Below are positions 17,515-27,062 of a stretch of DNA of 64,000 nt, piece by piece. The notes beneath the pieces were generated by a model. It was not told the origin of the DNA, searched no databases, and saw only the letters and a program-made list of their open reading frames with translations. This stretch comes from Spectribacter acetivorans (GTDB lineage: Bacteria > Pseudomonadota > Gammaproteobacteria > Nevskiales > Salinisphaeraceae): positions 1 through 64,000 of the forward strand of contig NZ_JAVRHY010000014.1 of NCBI RefSeq assembly GCF_031846305.1, written 5' to 3'. The stretch's first letter is position 1, and every line of letters begins with the position of its first letter. Both the position numbers and the translations under genes were made by a program.

Positions 17515-18016
17515 GGGTGTCTTTCTTGTGCGACAAGAAAGTCACCAAAGAAGCGCTTCCGGCGGGCGAGTCCTGCCTCGAACAGGGTTCGAGGCAGGAT
17601 ACCCTGTGCGTTTCGGTCGGCGAGGGGGTGTTTCGACGGCACCTCGGTGTGCCGGCGAAAACCGCGCGCCCGTCCTGGGCGTGCCCCTTCGGGCCGGGAA
17701 TCTCGCCGCCCTGCAGTGCTCAGCTCGTCCCGACGGGAATGAAAAAGGTGCCACAGCCGGATGCGGTCGCCTCTTCCCTCCCGTTAGCGCTTGCCGCCCG
17801 ATCGCCGGGGCATCGGGTAAACGGGCCACGGATGGCCCGTTTAGTGCCGTTCAGGACACGACGTCCTGTCGGCACGGCCCGATTCATGCCCCGGTGGTCG
17901 GGCGGGAATCCCTCGGTCAGCCTTCGCTGACCGAGGGGCAAGCGGTCCGGGTCGCCTTTCTTTTCGTCTGTTTTCTTTGGCGACGCAAAGAAAAGAGACT
18001 CGCCCTTCAGGGCGAA
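17515..18016. repeat. Hairpin-rich non-coding repeat element with inverted termini
   Basis: The 666-bp gap between arsC and the transglycosylase gene has no gene. Both ends carry TTTCTT/AAGAAA palindromes in opposite orientation: CTTTCTTGT-GCG-ACAAGAAAG at 17521-17541, and TTTTCTTTG/CAAAGAAAA at 17971-17994. Between them are stem-loops at 17571-17599 (12-bp stem), 17819-17842 (9-bp stem, loop ACGGAT), 17844-17875 (nested) and 17911-17936 (11-bp stem). Open frames through it are a by-product of high GC. It resembles dispersed intergenic repeats of gammaproteobacteria, and its ACGGAT loop matches hairpins in the tRNA-associated arrays at 29.6 and 33.7 kb. Confidence 0.7.
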
Positions 18017-18059
18017 ATTCTTGAAAATTCTCCCTCAATTGGAGCGATGCGCCAGCCCC

Positions 18060-18629
18060 TCAACGCCGATACCACCGCTTCGACAACGCCGTATGCACCC
18101 GCGCCGGATACCAGTACTGCCCGTAACTGCCGTTGTAGCGAGCCAGGGCCTCGGTGAGGTTGCCGTCCGCCATGTCGAGGTAATAACGCAGGATGGTGCA
18201 GCCGTAGCGCAGGTTGGTGTCGACGTCGAACAGGTTGTCGTCGGGACGGCCGATTTCGTCTACCCAGAAGGGCATGATCTGCATCAGGCCGCGGGCGCCC
18301 GCCGAGGAGATGGCGAAGCGCTGGAAGCGGCTTTCCACCTGGATCAGGGCCAGCACCAGTTCGGGTTGCAGGTCGGCGCGGTGGGCCTCTCGGTGCACCG
18401 CGCGAAGCATCGGCAGACGCTTGTCGGCGTTCGGCAGGATCGGTGCCAGCCGGGTGGACATGTCCAGCAGCCACACCTCGGCGTCAAAGCGGTTGTCGAA
18501 GCTGTCGGCGCTGCTGACCGCCTCGATCAGGGCCTTCCGCAGCGCCGGGTCGACGACCTCGCCGTCCGGCTGGGCGGCGGCGGGCAGGGCGGCACCCAGC
18601 GCCAGCAAGAGCAGCAGTCGTCGGGTCAA
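18060..18629 (-). CDS. Lytic transglycosylase (SLT domain)
   Basis: A peptidoglycan-cleaving periplasmic enzyme of 189 residues. The start TTG 18629 overlaps the proS stop; a signal peptide ends near LPAAAQ. The SLT core has the catalytic Glu in QVESRF, then GARGLMQIMP and the ARYNGSYGQYWYP region, all typical of Slt/MltC/EmtA-type domains. The short proline-poor N-terminal region suggests a minimal single-domain enzyme. Confidence 0.88.
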   Translation of the reverse strand: MTRRLLLLLALGAALPAAAQPDGEVVDPALRKALIEAVSSADSFDNRFDAEVWLLDMSTRLAPILPNADKRLPMLRAVHREAHRADLQPELVLALIQVESRFQRFAISSAGARGLMQIMPFWVDEIGRPDDNLFDVDTNLRYGCTILRYYLDMADGNLTEALARYNGSYGQYWYPARVHTALSKRWYRR

Positions 18630-20338
18630 GAGCGGGCGTGGCCGATAGCGTCGAGCACGGCGTCGATGTCGTGGGTGATCTCGGTAGCGTTATCGGCCGA
18701 CCGGGCCTTGTATTCCAGCGCGCCGGCATCCAGGCCCCGTTCACCGACCACGATGCGGTGCGGCACGCCGATCAGGTCGGCATCGGCGAACATCGGGCCA
18801 GGGCGCAGGCCACGATCGTCCAGGGCGACATTCACGCCGGCGTGGCGGCAGGCGTCGTAAAGCGCCTCGGCGGCCTCGCGCACCCGCTGCGACTTGTCCG
18901 CCTTGATCGGACAGATCAGCAGCGTGAACGGGGCAATGGCGTCGGGCCAGATGATGCCGTTGTCGTCGTGGCACTGCTCGATGGCACCGCCGACGATGCG
19001 GGAGACGCCGATGCCGTAGCAGCCCATCTCCGGCGTGATATCGCGGCCGTCCTCGTCGAGTACGGTGAGTTGCATCGACTCGCTGTACTTGCGGCCCAGC
19101 TGGAAGATATGACCCACCTCGATGCCGCGTACCAGGGTCAGCGTGCCCTGGCCGTCCGGCGACGGGTCGCCGGCCATGGCATTGCGCAGGTCGGCGAACT
19201 CGGGTTCGGGTAGATCCCGGCCCCAGTTGACGCCGTTGAAGTGCTTGCCGTCCTCGTTCGCCCCGGTGACGAAATCGGCCAGCGCGGCCACGCCGTGATC
19301 GGCGATGATCCGTACCTTTACGCCCACCGGGCCCAGTGACCCCGGGCCGGCACCGAAGTGACGGCGGATGACGGCTTCGTCGGCAAAGGTCAGCGGCGCG
19401 GCCACGGCGTCGAGCCGCTCGGCCTTGATCGGGTTGAGCTGATGGTCGCCGCGCAGCAGCAGGAGTACCGGATCGCCGTCGGCGCCATCGACCACCACCG
19501 ATTTCATGGTCCGATCGGCGGGGACGGACAGCGCCTGGCACAGACCGTCGATGGTGTTGATGCCGGGTGTGTCCACCGTGGATCGCTCGGCCTGCGGTGC
19601 CGGCCGTTCGGCGCCGGGCGCCGGCAGGGCGGCGGCCTCCACGTTGGCGGCGAAGGGGCCGCTGTCGGAGACCGCCAGTTCATCCTCGCCGCTGCTGGCC
19701 AGGACGTGGAATTCCTCGCTCTTGGAGCCGCCGATATCACCCGGGTCGGCGGCCACCACCCGGTATTCCAGGCCCAGCCGATCGAAGATGCGGCAGTAGG
19801 CAGCGCGCATGTTGTCGTACTCGCGCTGGAGATCGTCCGCGTCCATGTGGAAGGAGTAGGCATCCTTCATCAGGAACTCGCGCGCCCGCATCACCCCGAA
19901 ACGTGGACGGATTTCGTCGCGGAACTTGGTCTGGATCTGATACAGGTTGACCGGCAGCTGGCGATAGCTGCGCACATCCCGCCGCACCAGGTCGGTGATG
20001 ACTTCCTCGTGCGTCGGGCCGAAGCAGTACTCGCGCTCGTGGCGGTCGAACATGCGCAGCATCAGCGGGCCCATGGCATCCCAGCGGCCGGATTCCTGCC
20101 ACAGTTCAGCCGGCTGTACCGCCGGCATCAGCAGTTCCAGCGCCCCGGCGGCGTCCATTTCCTCGCGCACGATGGCTTCCACCCGGCGCAGCACCCGCAG
20201 GCCCAGCGGCGTCCAGGTGTAGAGCCCGGCGGCCAGCCGGCGGATCATGCCGGCGCGCAGCATCAGCTGATGGCTGACGATCTCGGCGTCCGCCGGGGTT
20301 TCCTTGGTGGTATGCAGCGAAAAACGGGACAGGCGCAT
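18626..20338 (-). CDS. proS: Prolyl-tRNA synthetase
   Basis: Charges tRNA-Pro. 570 residues from ATG 20338 (MRLSRFSLHTTKETPADAE), against 572 in E. coli. Class II motifs are clear: TKFRDEIRPRFGVMRAREFLMKDAYSF (motif 2 region, here described by its ends) and GCYGIGVSR (motif 3). The insertion (YbaK-like editing) domain spans about 225-400, and the anticodon-binding domain is C-terminal. It is the bacterial-type long form with editing activity. Confidence 0.96.
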   Translation of the reverse strand: MRLSRFSLHTTKETPADAEIVSHQLMLRAGMIRRLAAGLYTWTPLGLRVLRRVEAIVREEMDAAGALELLMPAVQPAELWQESGRWDAMGPLMLRMFDRHEREYCFGPTHEEVITDLVRRDVRSYRQLPVNLYQIQTKFRDEIRPRFGVMRAREFLMKDAYSFHMDADDLQREYDNMRAAYCRIFDRLGLEYRVVAADPGDIGGSKSEEFHVLASSGEDELAVSDSGPFAANVEAAALPAPGAERPAPQAERSTVDTPGINTIDGLCQALSVPADRTMKSVVVDGADGDPVLLLLRGDHQLNPIKAERLDAVAAPLTFADEAVIRRHFGAGPGSLGPVGVKVRIIADHGVAALADFVTGANEDGKHFNGVNWGRDLPEPEFADLRNAMAGDPSPDGQGTLTLVRGIEVGHIFQLGRKYSESMQLTVLDEDGRDITPEMGCYGIGVSRIVGGAIEQCHDDNGIIWPDAIAPFTLLICPIKADKSQRVREAAEALYDACRHAGVNVALDDRGLRPGPMFADADLIGVPHRIVVGERGLDAGALEYKARSADNATEITHDIDAVLDAIGHARS

Positions 20339-20435
20339 GCGCGGCAATCGCTTGTGTGGGAGTGGATGCGTGGATTCTAACCGGGCCGGGCCCCGAGTGC
20401 TTGCAGGTCGTGGTCGATGCCGCCACCCTCGGGCA

Positions 20436-21323
20436 ATGAGCATCGATCTGGACACTTGGCACGCCCGCGGACAGACCTATCGGCACGGGCGGCACCCGAT
20501 TTTCTATCTGGATGAAGGCGGCGGCGAGCCGCTGCTGCTGATTCACGGCTTTCCCACGGCCTCCTGGGACTGGCACGCCCTGTGGCCGGCACTGACCGAG
20601 CATTACCGTTGCATCGCACCGGACATGCTGGGCTTCGGGTTTTCCGCCAAGCCCCGGCGCCATGAGTACCGGATTGCCGAGCAGGCCGACCTGCACGAGG
20701 GCCTGCTGGATTCACTCGGGGTCGGCCGCGTGCACGTGCTGGCGCATGACTACGGCGATACGGTGGCCCAGGAACTGCTGGCCAGGGATGTCGACCGTCG
20801 CGCGGCGGGGCAGGCGACCCGCATCGCCAGCGTGGGGCTGCTCAACGGCGGGCTTTTTCCCGAGACCCATCACCCGCGGGTGGTGCAGACGCTGCTGCTC
20901 GGCCGCGCCGGGTGGCTGATCGCCCGGCTGATGAGCGAGCGGGCATTCGCCCACAACATGCGGGCGATCTTCGGCGAGCAGACGCCGCCCTCACCAGCGA
21001 CGCTGGCGGCCCTGTGGGCCCTGGTGCGCCACAACCACGGTACCCGCATAGCCCATCGTCTGATCCGCTACATGCCGGAACGGCGCGAACACCGGGCCCG
21101 CTGGGTGGGCGCGTTGCAGTCGGCGGATGTGCCCATGCGGTTGATCAACGGGTTGCAGGATCCGGTGTCGGGCCGCCACATGGTCACGCGCTACCGCGAG
21201 CTGATTGCCGCTGCCGACGTGGTGGCGCTGGACTGCGGCCATTACCCGCAGATCGAGCAGCCCGAGGCGGTGCTGGAGGCTTATCTGGCTTTCCGGGCTG
21301 CCGCCGGGGACAGGCCGGCGTAG
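20436..21323 (+). CDS. Alpha/beta hydrolase with Asp nucleophile (haloalkane dehalogenase/epoxide hydrolase-like)
   Basis: A 295-residue cytoplasmic hydrolase. LIHGFPTASWDW is the oxyanion region. The nucleophile elbow AHDYGDT has Asp rather than Ser, as in haloalkane dehalogenases and epoxide hydrolases. The base is probably the His of DCGHYPQIEQPE. Substrate unknown. It is divergent from proS and convergent with the JAMM gene across a REP element. Confidence 0.75.
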   Translation: MSIDLDTWHARGQTYRHGRHPIFYLDEGGGEPLLLIHGFPTASWDWHALWPALTEHYRCIAPDMLGFGFSAKPRRHEYRIAEQADLHEGLLDSLGVGRVHVLAHDYGDTVAQELLARDVDRRAAGQATRIASVGLLNGGLFPETHHPRVVQTLLLGRAGWLIARLMSERAFAHNMRAIFGEQTPPSPATLAALWALVRHNHGTRIAHRLIRYMPERREHRARWVGALQSADVPMRLINGLQDPVSGRHMVTRYRELIAAADVVALDCGHYPQIEQPEAVLEAYLAFRAAAGDRPA

Positions 21324-21342
21324 GGTCGGATTCATCCGACCG
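21320..21342 (+). repeat. REP-like palindrome between convergent genes
   Basis: GTAGGG head plus the palindrome GGTCGGATTCATCCGACC, matching copies at 4.2 and 8.4 kb. It overlaps the hydrolase stop codon and occupies the short gap before the convergent JAMM gene, a common REP position that may give RNA 3'-end protection. Confidence 0.75.
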
Positions 21343-21346
21343 ACGG

Positions 21347-21763
21347 TCAGTCCATCACCTTGAGCACGACCTCGCGGACACCGCCGGCTTCGGCCCGCCA
21401 GCCGCGCATCTCCAGCACCCCCTTGATGTTGAGCGAGATGATCAGCAGCAGGGCGTCCGGGTAGCCCAGTTCATCCAGGTCGCGGGCGGACGGCTCGGGG
21501 GGCGTGGCCGGATGCGAGTGATAGACGGCCAGCAGCGATTCGCCGCGCTCCCGGATGTTTCGCATGGCGTCGATCTGCGCCTGGCTGTCCATCACGAAGC
21601 GCCGGCTCGGGTCGTCCGACACGTTGGGGACGGGGTTGACGCTGACCGGATGCCCGTCGACGCCACCGACCAGACCGCAGACCTCGGCATCGGGCACCTT
21701 CTGGGCCTCGAACAGGAGTTTCGTGGCCAGCGGGCGCGGCATCAGGAGTTCGTCCGAGGTCAT
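21347..21763 (-). CDS. JAMM/MPN (Mov34-PAD1) metalloprotease-like protein
   Basis: A small protein of 138 residues from ATG 21763 (an ATG at 21796 is also in frame). The JAMM zinc site is visible: Glu in AEVCGLVGG, then HSHPATPPEPSARD with both His and the final Asp. Bacterial members remove peptides from ubiquitin-like sulfur carriers such as CysO or act in siderophore synthesis. No sulfur carrier (ThiS/MoaD) gene is next to it, so the substrate is unknown. Confidence 0.85.
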   Translation of the reverse strand: MTSDELLMPRPLATKLLFEAQKVPDAEVCGLVGGVDGHPVSVNPVPNVSDDPSRRFVMDSQAQIDAMRNIRERGESLLAVYHSHPATPPEPSARDLDELGYPDALLLIISLNIKGVLEMRGWRAEAGGVREVVLKVMD

Positions 21764-21840
21764 GTCGGCAACGGGTCCGGGGAAAACGGCGCGCAAGGAT
21801 ACCGCCTCGCCCGCCCTGCGGCACCCGCCGGACGGGTGGG

Positions 21841-22332
21841 TCAGGGGTAGATGTGGATGCGGGTGTCATCGGGCACCAGCGACCAGATCCGGTCCATGGC
21901 CTCGTTGGAGACGGCGATGCAGCCGTCGGTCCAGTCGCCGGAACGCGGTTCGTCGTCGTAGCTGGGCTGGCCGTGGATCATGATGTTGCCGCCGGGGTCG
22001 CGGTCGTGACGCAGGGCCTCGCGCATGTCCCCGCTGTCCGGATACGAGATGTGCAGCGACTTGTAGAACAGGCTTTCCGGGTTGCGCCAGTCGATCAGAT
22101 AGGCGCCCTCGGGGGTGCGTTCGTCGCCTTCCTGCCGCTTGTGGCCCTCCGGCTCGCCACCCAGCGCCACCGGGTAGCTGTGGATCGGCATGCCGTCGCG
22201 GTAGAGATAGAGCGTGCGTTCGCCCTTGAATACCACGACCAGATCGACCGGCTCGTCCGCGGCCGAGGCGATCCCGGCGATCAGGACAAGCAGGGCCGGC
22301 AGCAGCCGGAAGACAGACAACGTTCGGAGCAT
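21841..22332 (-). CDS. L,D-transpeptidase (YkuD domain)
   Basis: A 163-residue exported protein (signal ending GIASA). The YkuD active site is complete: IMIHGQPS with the conserved His and GDWTDGCIAVSN with the catalytic Cys. Family members form 3-3 peptidoglycan cross-links or attach lipoproteins to the wall. The compact size with no LysM domain resembles YafK/ErfK-like minimal enzymes. Confidence 0.9.
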   Translation of the reverse strand: MLRTLSVFRLLPALLVLIAGIASAADEPVDLVVVFKGERTLYLYRDGMPIHSYPVALGGEPEGHKRQEGDERTPEGAYLIDWRNPESLFYKSLHISYPDSGDMREALRHDRDPGGNIMIHGQPSYDDEPRSGDWTDGCIAVSNEAMDRIWSLVPDDTRIHIYP

Positions 22333-22336
22333 GGGG

Positions 22337-22612
22337 TTACCAGTGGATCGCCTGTTTCTTGAAGCGATGCACGTACTGTTTGTTGAGAACGCGCAGGATA
22401 CTACCGAACAGGTGAAATCCGCTGCCGATCACGAACAGCCAGATCGCCAGGTCTTCCCGGGGCGGATAGAAGAACAGCCACGAGCCCACCAGGAACAGCA
22501 GATTGCCGAGGCCGAGCACGACGATGTGCGACCACTCGAAACGCTGGTGAACGCGGTACTCGACGTCGCTGGCCAGGGTGTCGAAACGGGAGTGCGGGGC
22601 GGTGTTGCTCAT
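22337..22612 (-). CDS. Two-helix membrane protein, YrhK-like
   Basis: A 91-residue protein from ATG 22612 with two hydrophobic helices (about residues 28-48 and 56-73). The FEWSHIVVLGLGNLLFLVGS and IGSGFHLFGSILRVLNK regions recall the YrhK domain of unknown function. It lies 4 bp upstream of the L,D-transpeptidase gene on the same strand, so co-transcription is likely. Confidence 0.6.
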   Translation of the reverse strand: MSNTAPHSRFDTLASDVEYRVHQRFEWSHIVVLGLGNLLFLVGSWLFFYPPREDLAIWLFVIGSGFHLFGSILRVLNKQYVHRFKKQAIHW

Positions 22613-22697
22613 GCGTTTGACCTCGCGGGATCGTTGCGGATGCTGCGATGCCGCAATGATACGATGCCGGTAAACGCATTCAAGAGCACGGACAGTC

Positions 22698-23723
22698 ATG
22701 ACAACGAGCCACAGCACCGACGGCCGGCCGGTCACGGTGATCCGCGGCGACGGCATCGGGCCGGACATCGTCGATGCCACGCTGCGGGTGCTGGACCGGG
22801 TGGAAGCCGGGCTGGACTATCGCTTTCACGACGTCGGCCCCGCCGCGCTTGAAGCTGGCGACGAACTGATTCCGGCCGCCACGCTGGATTCCATCACCGA
22901 AACCGGCCTGGCGCTGAAGGGGCCGGTGACCACGCCCTCGGGCAAGGGCTACACCTCGGTCAACGTGGCGCTGCGCAAGCGCTTCGATCTCTATGCCAAC
23001 GTCCGGCCGGTGGTGTCGCTGCCCGGCGTGGTCAGCCGCTACGAGAATCTCGACATCATCACCGTGCGCGAGAACACCGAGGGCATGTATTCCGGCGAAG
23101 GCCAGACGGTGAGCGAGGACGGCAGCCGCGCCGAAGCCCTGTCGGTAATCACCCGGGACGAGTCCGAACGCATTCTGCGGTTCGCCTTCGACCTGGCCCG
23201 CGAGCGCGGCCGGCGCAAGGTCACGCTGGCGCACAAGGCCAACATCATGAAGTCAACCTCCGGGCTGTTCCTGGAGGTGGGGCGTGACATCGCGCGCGAA
23301 TATCCGGACCTGGAGCACGACGAGCGCATCGTCGACGCCTGCGCCATGCGCCTGGTGATGAACCCGGAAGATTTCGACGTGATCGTCACCACCAACCTGT
23401 TCGGCGACATCCTGTCGGACCTGTGCGCCGGGCTGGTGGGCGGCCTCGGTGTGGCGCCGGGCGCCAACATCGGTGATCGCTGCGCCATGTTCGAGGCGGT
23501 CCACGGCAGCGCCCCGGACATCGCCGGGCGGAACATCGCCAACCCCACCTCGGTGATCCTGGCGGCAGCGCTGATGCTGGATCACGTTGGCGACAGCGAA
23601 CGCGCCCAGCGCATCCGCACCGCCATCCGCGCGGTGATTGGCGAGCACGACCGGGTCACGCCCGATCTCGGCGGCGAGGGCACCACCGAAAGCTTTACCG
23701 ACGCGGTGGTCGAGCGTCTGTAG
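22698..23723 (+). CDS. Isocitrate/isopropylmalate-family dehydrogenase, probably NAD-dependent isocitrate dehydrogenase
   Basis: A 341-residue beta-decarboxylating dehydrogenase of the TCA cycle type. GDGIGP at the N-terminus, the substrate loop with Arg residues and YTSVNVALRKRFDLYANVRP, HKANIMKSTSGLF with the catalytic Lys, NLFGDILSDLCAGLVGGLGVAPGAN (quoted by its ends) and the HGSAPDIAG loop define the family. The short length and N-terminal pattern fit the NAD-linked monomer-size class rather than the NADP E. coli Icd. A homoisocitrate or isopropylmalate role cannot be ruled out, but no leucine genes are adjacent. Confidence 0.88.
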   Translation: MTTSHSTDGRPVTVIRGDGIGPDIVDATLRVLDRVEAGLDYRFHDVGPAALEAGDELIPAATLDSITETGLALKGPVTTPSGKGYTSVNVALRKRFDLYANVRPVVSLPGVVSRYENLDIITVRENTEGMYSGEGQTVSEDGSRAEALSVITRDESERILRFAFDLARERGRRKVTLAHKANIMKSTSGLFLEVGRDIAREYPDLEHDERIVDACAMRLVMNPEDFDVIVTTNLFGDILSDLCAGLVGGLGVAPGANIGDRCAMFEAVHGSAPDIAGRNIANPTSVILAAALMLDHVGDSERAQRIRTAIRAVIGEHDRVTPDLGGEGTTESFTDAVVERL

Positions 23724-24596
23724 CTACCGCACCTGTCGGGTCATGCCCAGCGTGACCCGCGGCCGGTCGCCCAGGTCCTGGTCGGTGCGCACGTCGCGAA
23801 AGCCGCAGCGGCCGAGAACATGGCGCGCGAAGAATCCCTGATCCGGCCCGTGCTCGAGCACCAGCCAGCCGCCGGGCACGAGATACGCCGCCGCGCCTTC
23901 GGCCAGCCGGCGCAGGCAGCTGCAGCCGTTGTCGTCGGCCACCAGCGCCGCGCGCGGCTCGTGGGTGAGCGCGGTCAGATGCGGGTCGTCCTCGGCCACA
24001 TAGGGCGGGTTGGACACGATCATGTCGAACCGCGTGTCGCCCAGGGCCGCAAACCAGTCGCCCTCGGCGAAGTCGATATTATCCAGCGCCAGCCGCTCGG
24101 CATTGTGGGTCGCCACGGCCAGGGCATCGCGACTGGCGTCCGTCGCCAGCACCCGGCAGTTCGGTCGTTCCCGCGCGATGGCCAGGGCGATGGCGCCACT
24201 GCCGGTGCCCAGATCGGCCACCGTCGCCGGTTGATCCGTCGGCAACAGTGACAGGGCCGTTTCCACCAGTGTTTCCGTATCGGGGCGGGGCACCAGCACG
24301 CGGGCATCCACCGCCAGGTCCAGCGACCAGAAACCCCAGGTGCCGACGAGGTAGGCCACCGGCTCGCCGGCTCGGCGCCGTTCCACCAGCGCCTCGAAGG
24401 CGGCGCGTTTGGCGGGCGCGACCGCATTGCCGCCGTGGGCAAACAGGAAGCTGCGGGGCTTGTCCAGCACATGTGCCAGCAGCAGGCCGGCGTCCAGCTC
24501 CGGGGTATCGCTGACGCGATGCAGCCGGGCGGTGGCGCGGGTCAGCACCTGGCGGATGCGATCCGCGGCGTCGGTCTGATCGAGGACAGTCGGCAT
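23724..24596 (-). CDS. prmC: Peptide chain release factor glutamine methyltransferase
   Basis: Methylates the GGQ glutamine of RF1 and RF2. 290 residues from ATG 24596. It shows the SAM-binding DLGTGSGAIALA loop and the catalytic NPPY motif in IVSNPPYVAEDD. The N-terminal helical bundle is complete. The gene follows prfA, its substrate, in the hemA-prfA-prmC operon. Confidence 0.95.
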   Translation of the reverse strand: MPTVLDQTDAADRIRQVLTRATARLHRVSDTPELDAGLLLAHVLDKPRSFLFAHGGNAVAPAKRAAFEALVERRRAGEPVAYLVGTWGFWSLDLAVDARVLVPRPDTETLVETALSLLPTDQPATVADLGTGSGAIALAIARERPNCRVLATDASRDALAVATHNAERLALDNIDFAEGDWFAALGDTRFDMIVSNPPYVAEDDPHLTALTHEPRAALVADDNGCSCLRRLAEGAAAYLVPGGWLVLEHGPDQGFFARHVLGRCGFRDVRTDQDLGDRPRVTLGMTRQVR

Positions 24597-24615
24597 CACG
24601 GACCGGCGGCCGCCG

Positions 24616-25700
<1,085 letters not shown>

Positions 25701-25704
<4 letters not shown>

Positions 25705-26960
25705 TCCTCGTCGGGCAGATCGAACAGGCGGCGTGCCTGTTCCAGAAGCTGTTGCTGTTCCTGACCCCGCGCCCGGCGCAGGGCGGCCGTGGGTTCGTGC
25801 ATCAGCTTGTTGGTGAGCGTGTTGGCCAGGTACTGCATGACCTCGTCCGGGCTCTGGTCCTGGGCCAGCATGCGGCGGGCTCTCGCCAGCACGGCCTCGC
25901 GCTGTTGTTCGGCGCGGTGGCGCAACTGGCTGATGGTGTCGACGGCGCGGCGGGAATCCATCCAGGCCACGAACTCGTCGATGCGTTCGTCGATCATGCC
26001 GTCCGCCACCAGCGCGGCGCTGTGGCGGGACCGCAGGTTGTCGCGGATCACGCCCTGCAGGTCGTCCACCGAATACAGGTACACGTCCTCGAGGCTGCCG
26101 GCGGCGGGATCGATGTCGCGGGGCACGGCCAGATCCAGCATGAAGATCGGCTGCCGCCGGCGCTTGCGGACGGAGTCGCGCACGTTCGCCAGTGACACCA
26201 CGTGGTTCGGGGCCGCGGTGGAGGTCACCACCATGTCCGCTTCTGCCAGATGCGCGGCCACGTCGCTCAGCGGAATGGCGTAGCCGGTGAAACGCTCGGC
26301 CAGGGCCTGGGCGCGGTCGAGGCTGCGGTTGGCGAAGATCATGCGCTGCACGCCGGCGTCGGCCAGATGGCGCGCGGTCAGTTCGATGGTATCTCCGGCG
26401 CCGATCAGCATGGCGGTGGTCTCGTTGAACTCGGCGAATATCTGCCGGGCCAGGCTGACCCCGGCATAGGCGACCGACACCGGATTGGCGCCGATATCGG
26501 TTTCGCTGCGCACGCTCTTGGCCACCGCAAAGCTGTGCTCGAACAGCCGGGTGAGCAGCGGCCCGGCGGTGGTGGCGGCCTGGGCCTGGCGGAAGGCTTC
26601 CTTCATCTGCCCCAGAATCTGCGGCTCGCCCAGAATCATGGAATCCAGTCCCGCGGCCACCCGCAGGGCGTGGCGGATGCTGTCGCGGTCGCGGTAGACA
26701 TAGAAATGCGGCGCCAGGCCGGCGGCATCCAGCCCCCGCTGATCACACAGCCAGTGGCGCAGGCGCTGGTCATCGGGCGTCTTGCCGGCGGCGTATAACT
26801 CGGTACGGTTGCAGGTGGACACGATCGCCCCCTCGGCCACGCCCGGCAGTTCGGCCAGGCGCGACAGGGCGGGCCCGCACTGGTCGATCGGGAACGCCAG
26901 GGTCTCCCGCACCGCCAGCGGCGCGGTGTTGTGATTGAGTCCGACCGTGATCAGCGTCAT
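25701..26960 (-). CDS. hemA: Glutamyl-tRNA reductase
   Basis: The first committed step of tetrapyrrole synthesis: reduces glutamyl-tRNA to glutamate-1-semialdehyde. 419 residues. VSTCNRTELYA carries the catalytic Cys; the NADPH-binding domain has LIGAGDTIELTA; the C-terminal dimerisation domain is complete. It heads hemA-prfA-prmC and is divergent from the TPR lipoprotein gene. Confidence 0.97.
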
Positions 26961-27026
26961 CCCGCTATTCTATCGTGCCACCGGCAGCCACCGATGCGGT
27001 TGTGGCCGGATTTTCGACAATCGCGT

Positions 27027-27032
27027 TATAGT
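27027..27032 (+). promoter_or_regulatory. Probable -10 box (TATAGT) of the TPR-lolB operon
   Basis: TATAGT lies between divergent hemA and the TPR gene, 31 bp before the TTG start at 27063. A matching -35 is weak. Its position supports the TTG start over the upstream ATG at 26994. Confidence 0.4.
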
Positions 27033-27062
27033 CGGGCGTCGAACTCGCGACGGCCGAATCTC

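Noticed and set aside
17217..18157. Several open frames through the 17.5-18.0 kb gap
   Set aside because: They read hairpin DNA, lack family matches and ribosome sites, and resemble known spurious translations of intergenic repeats.
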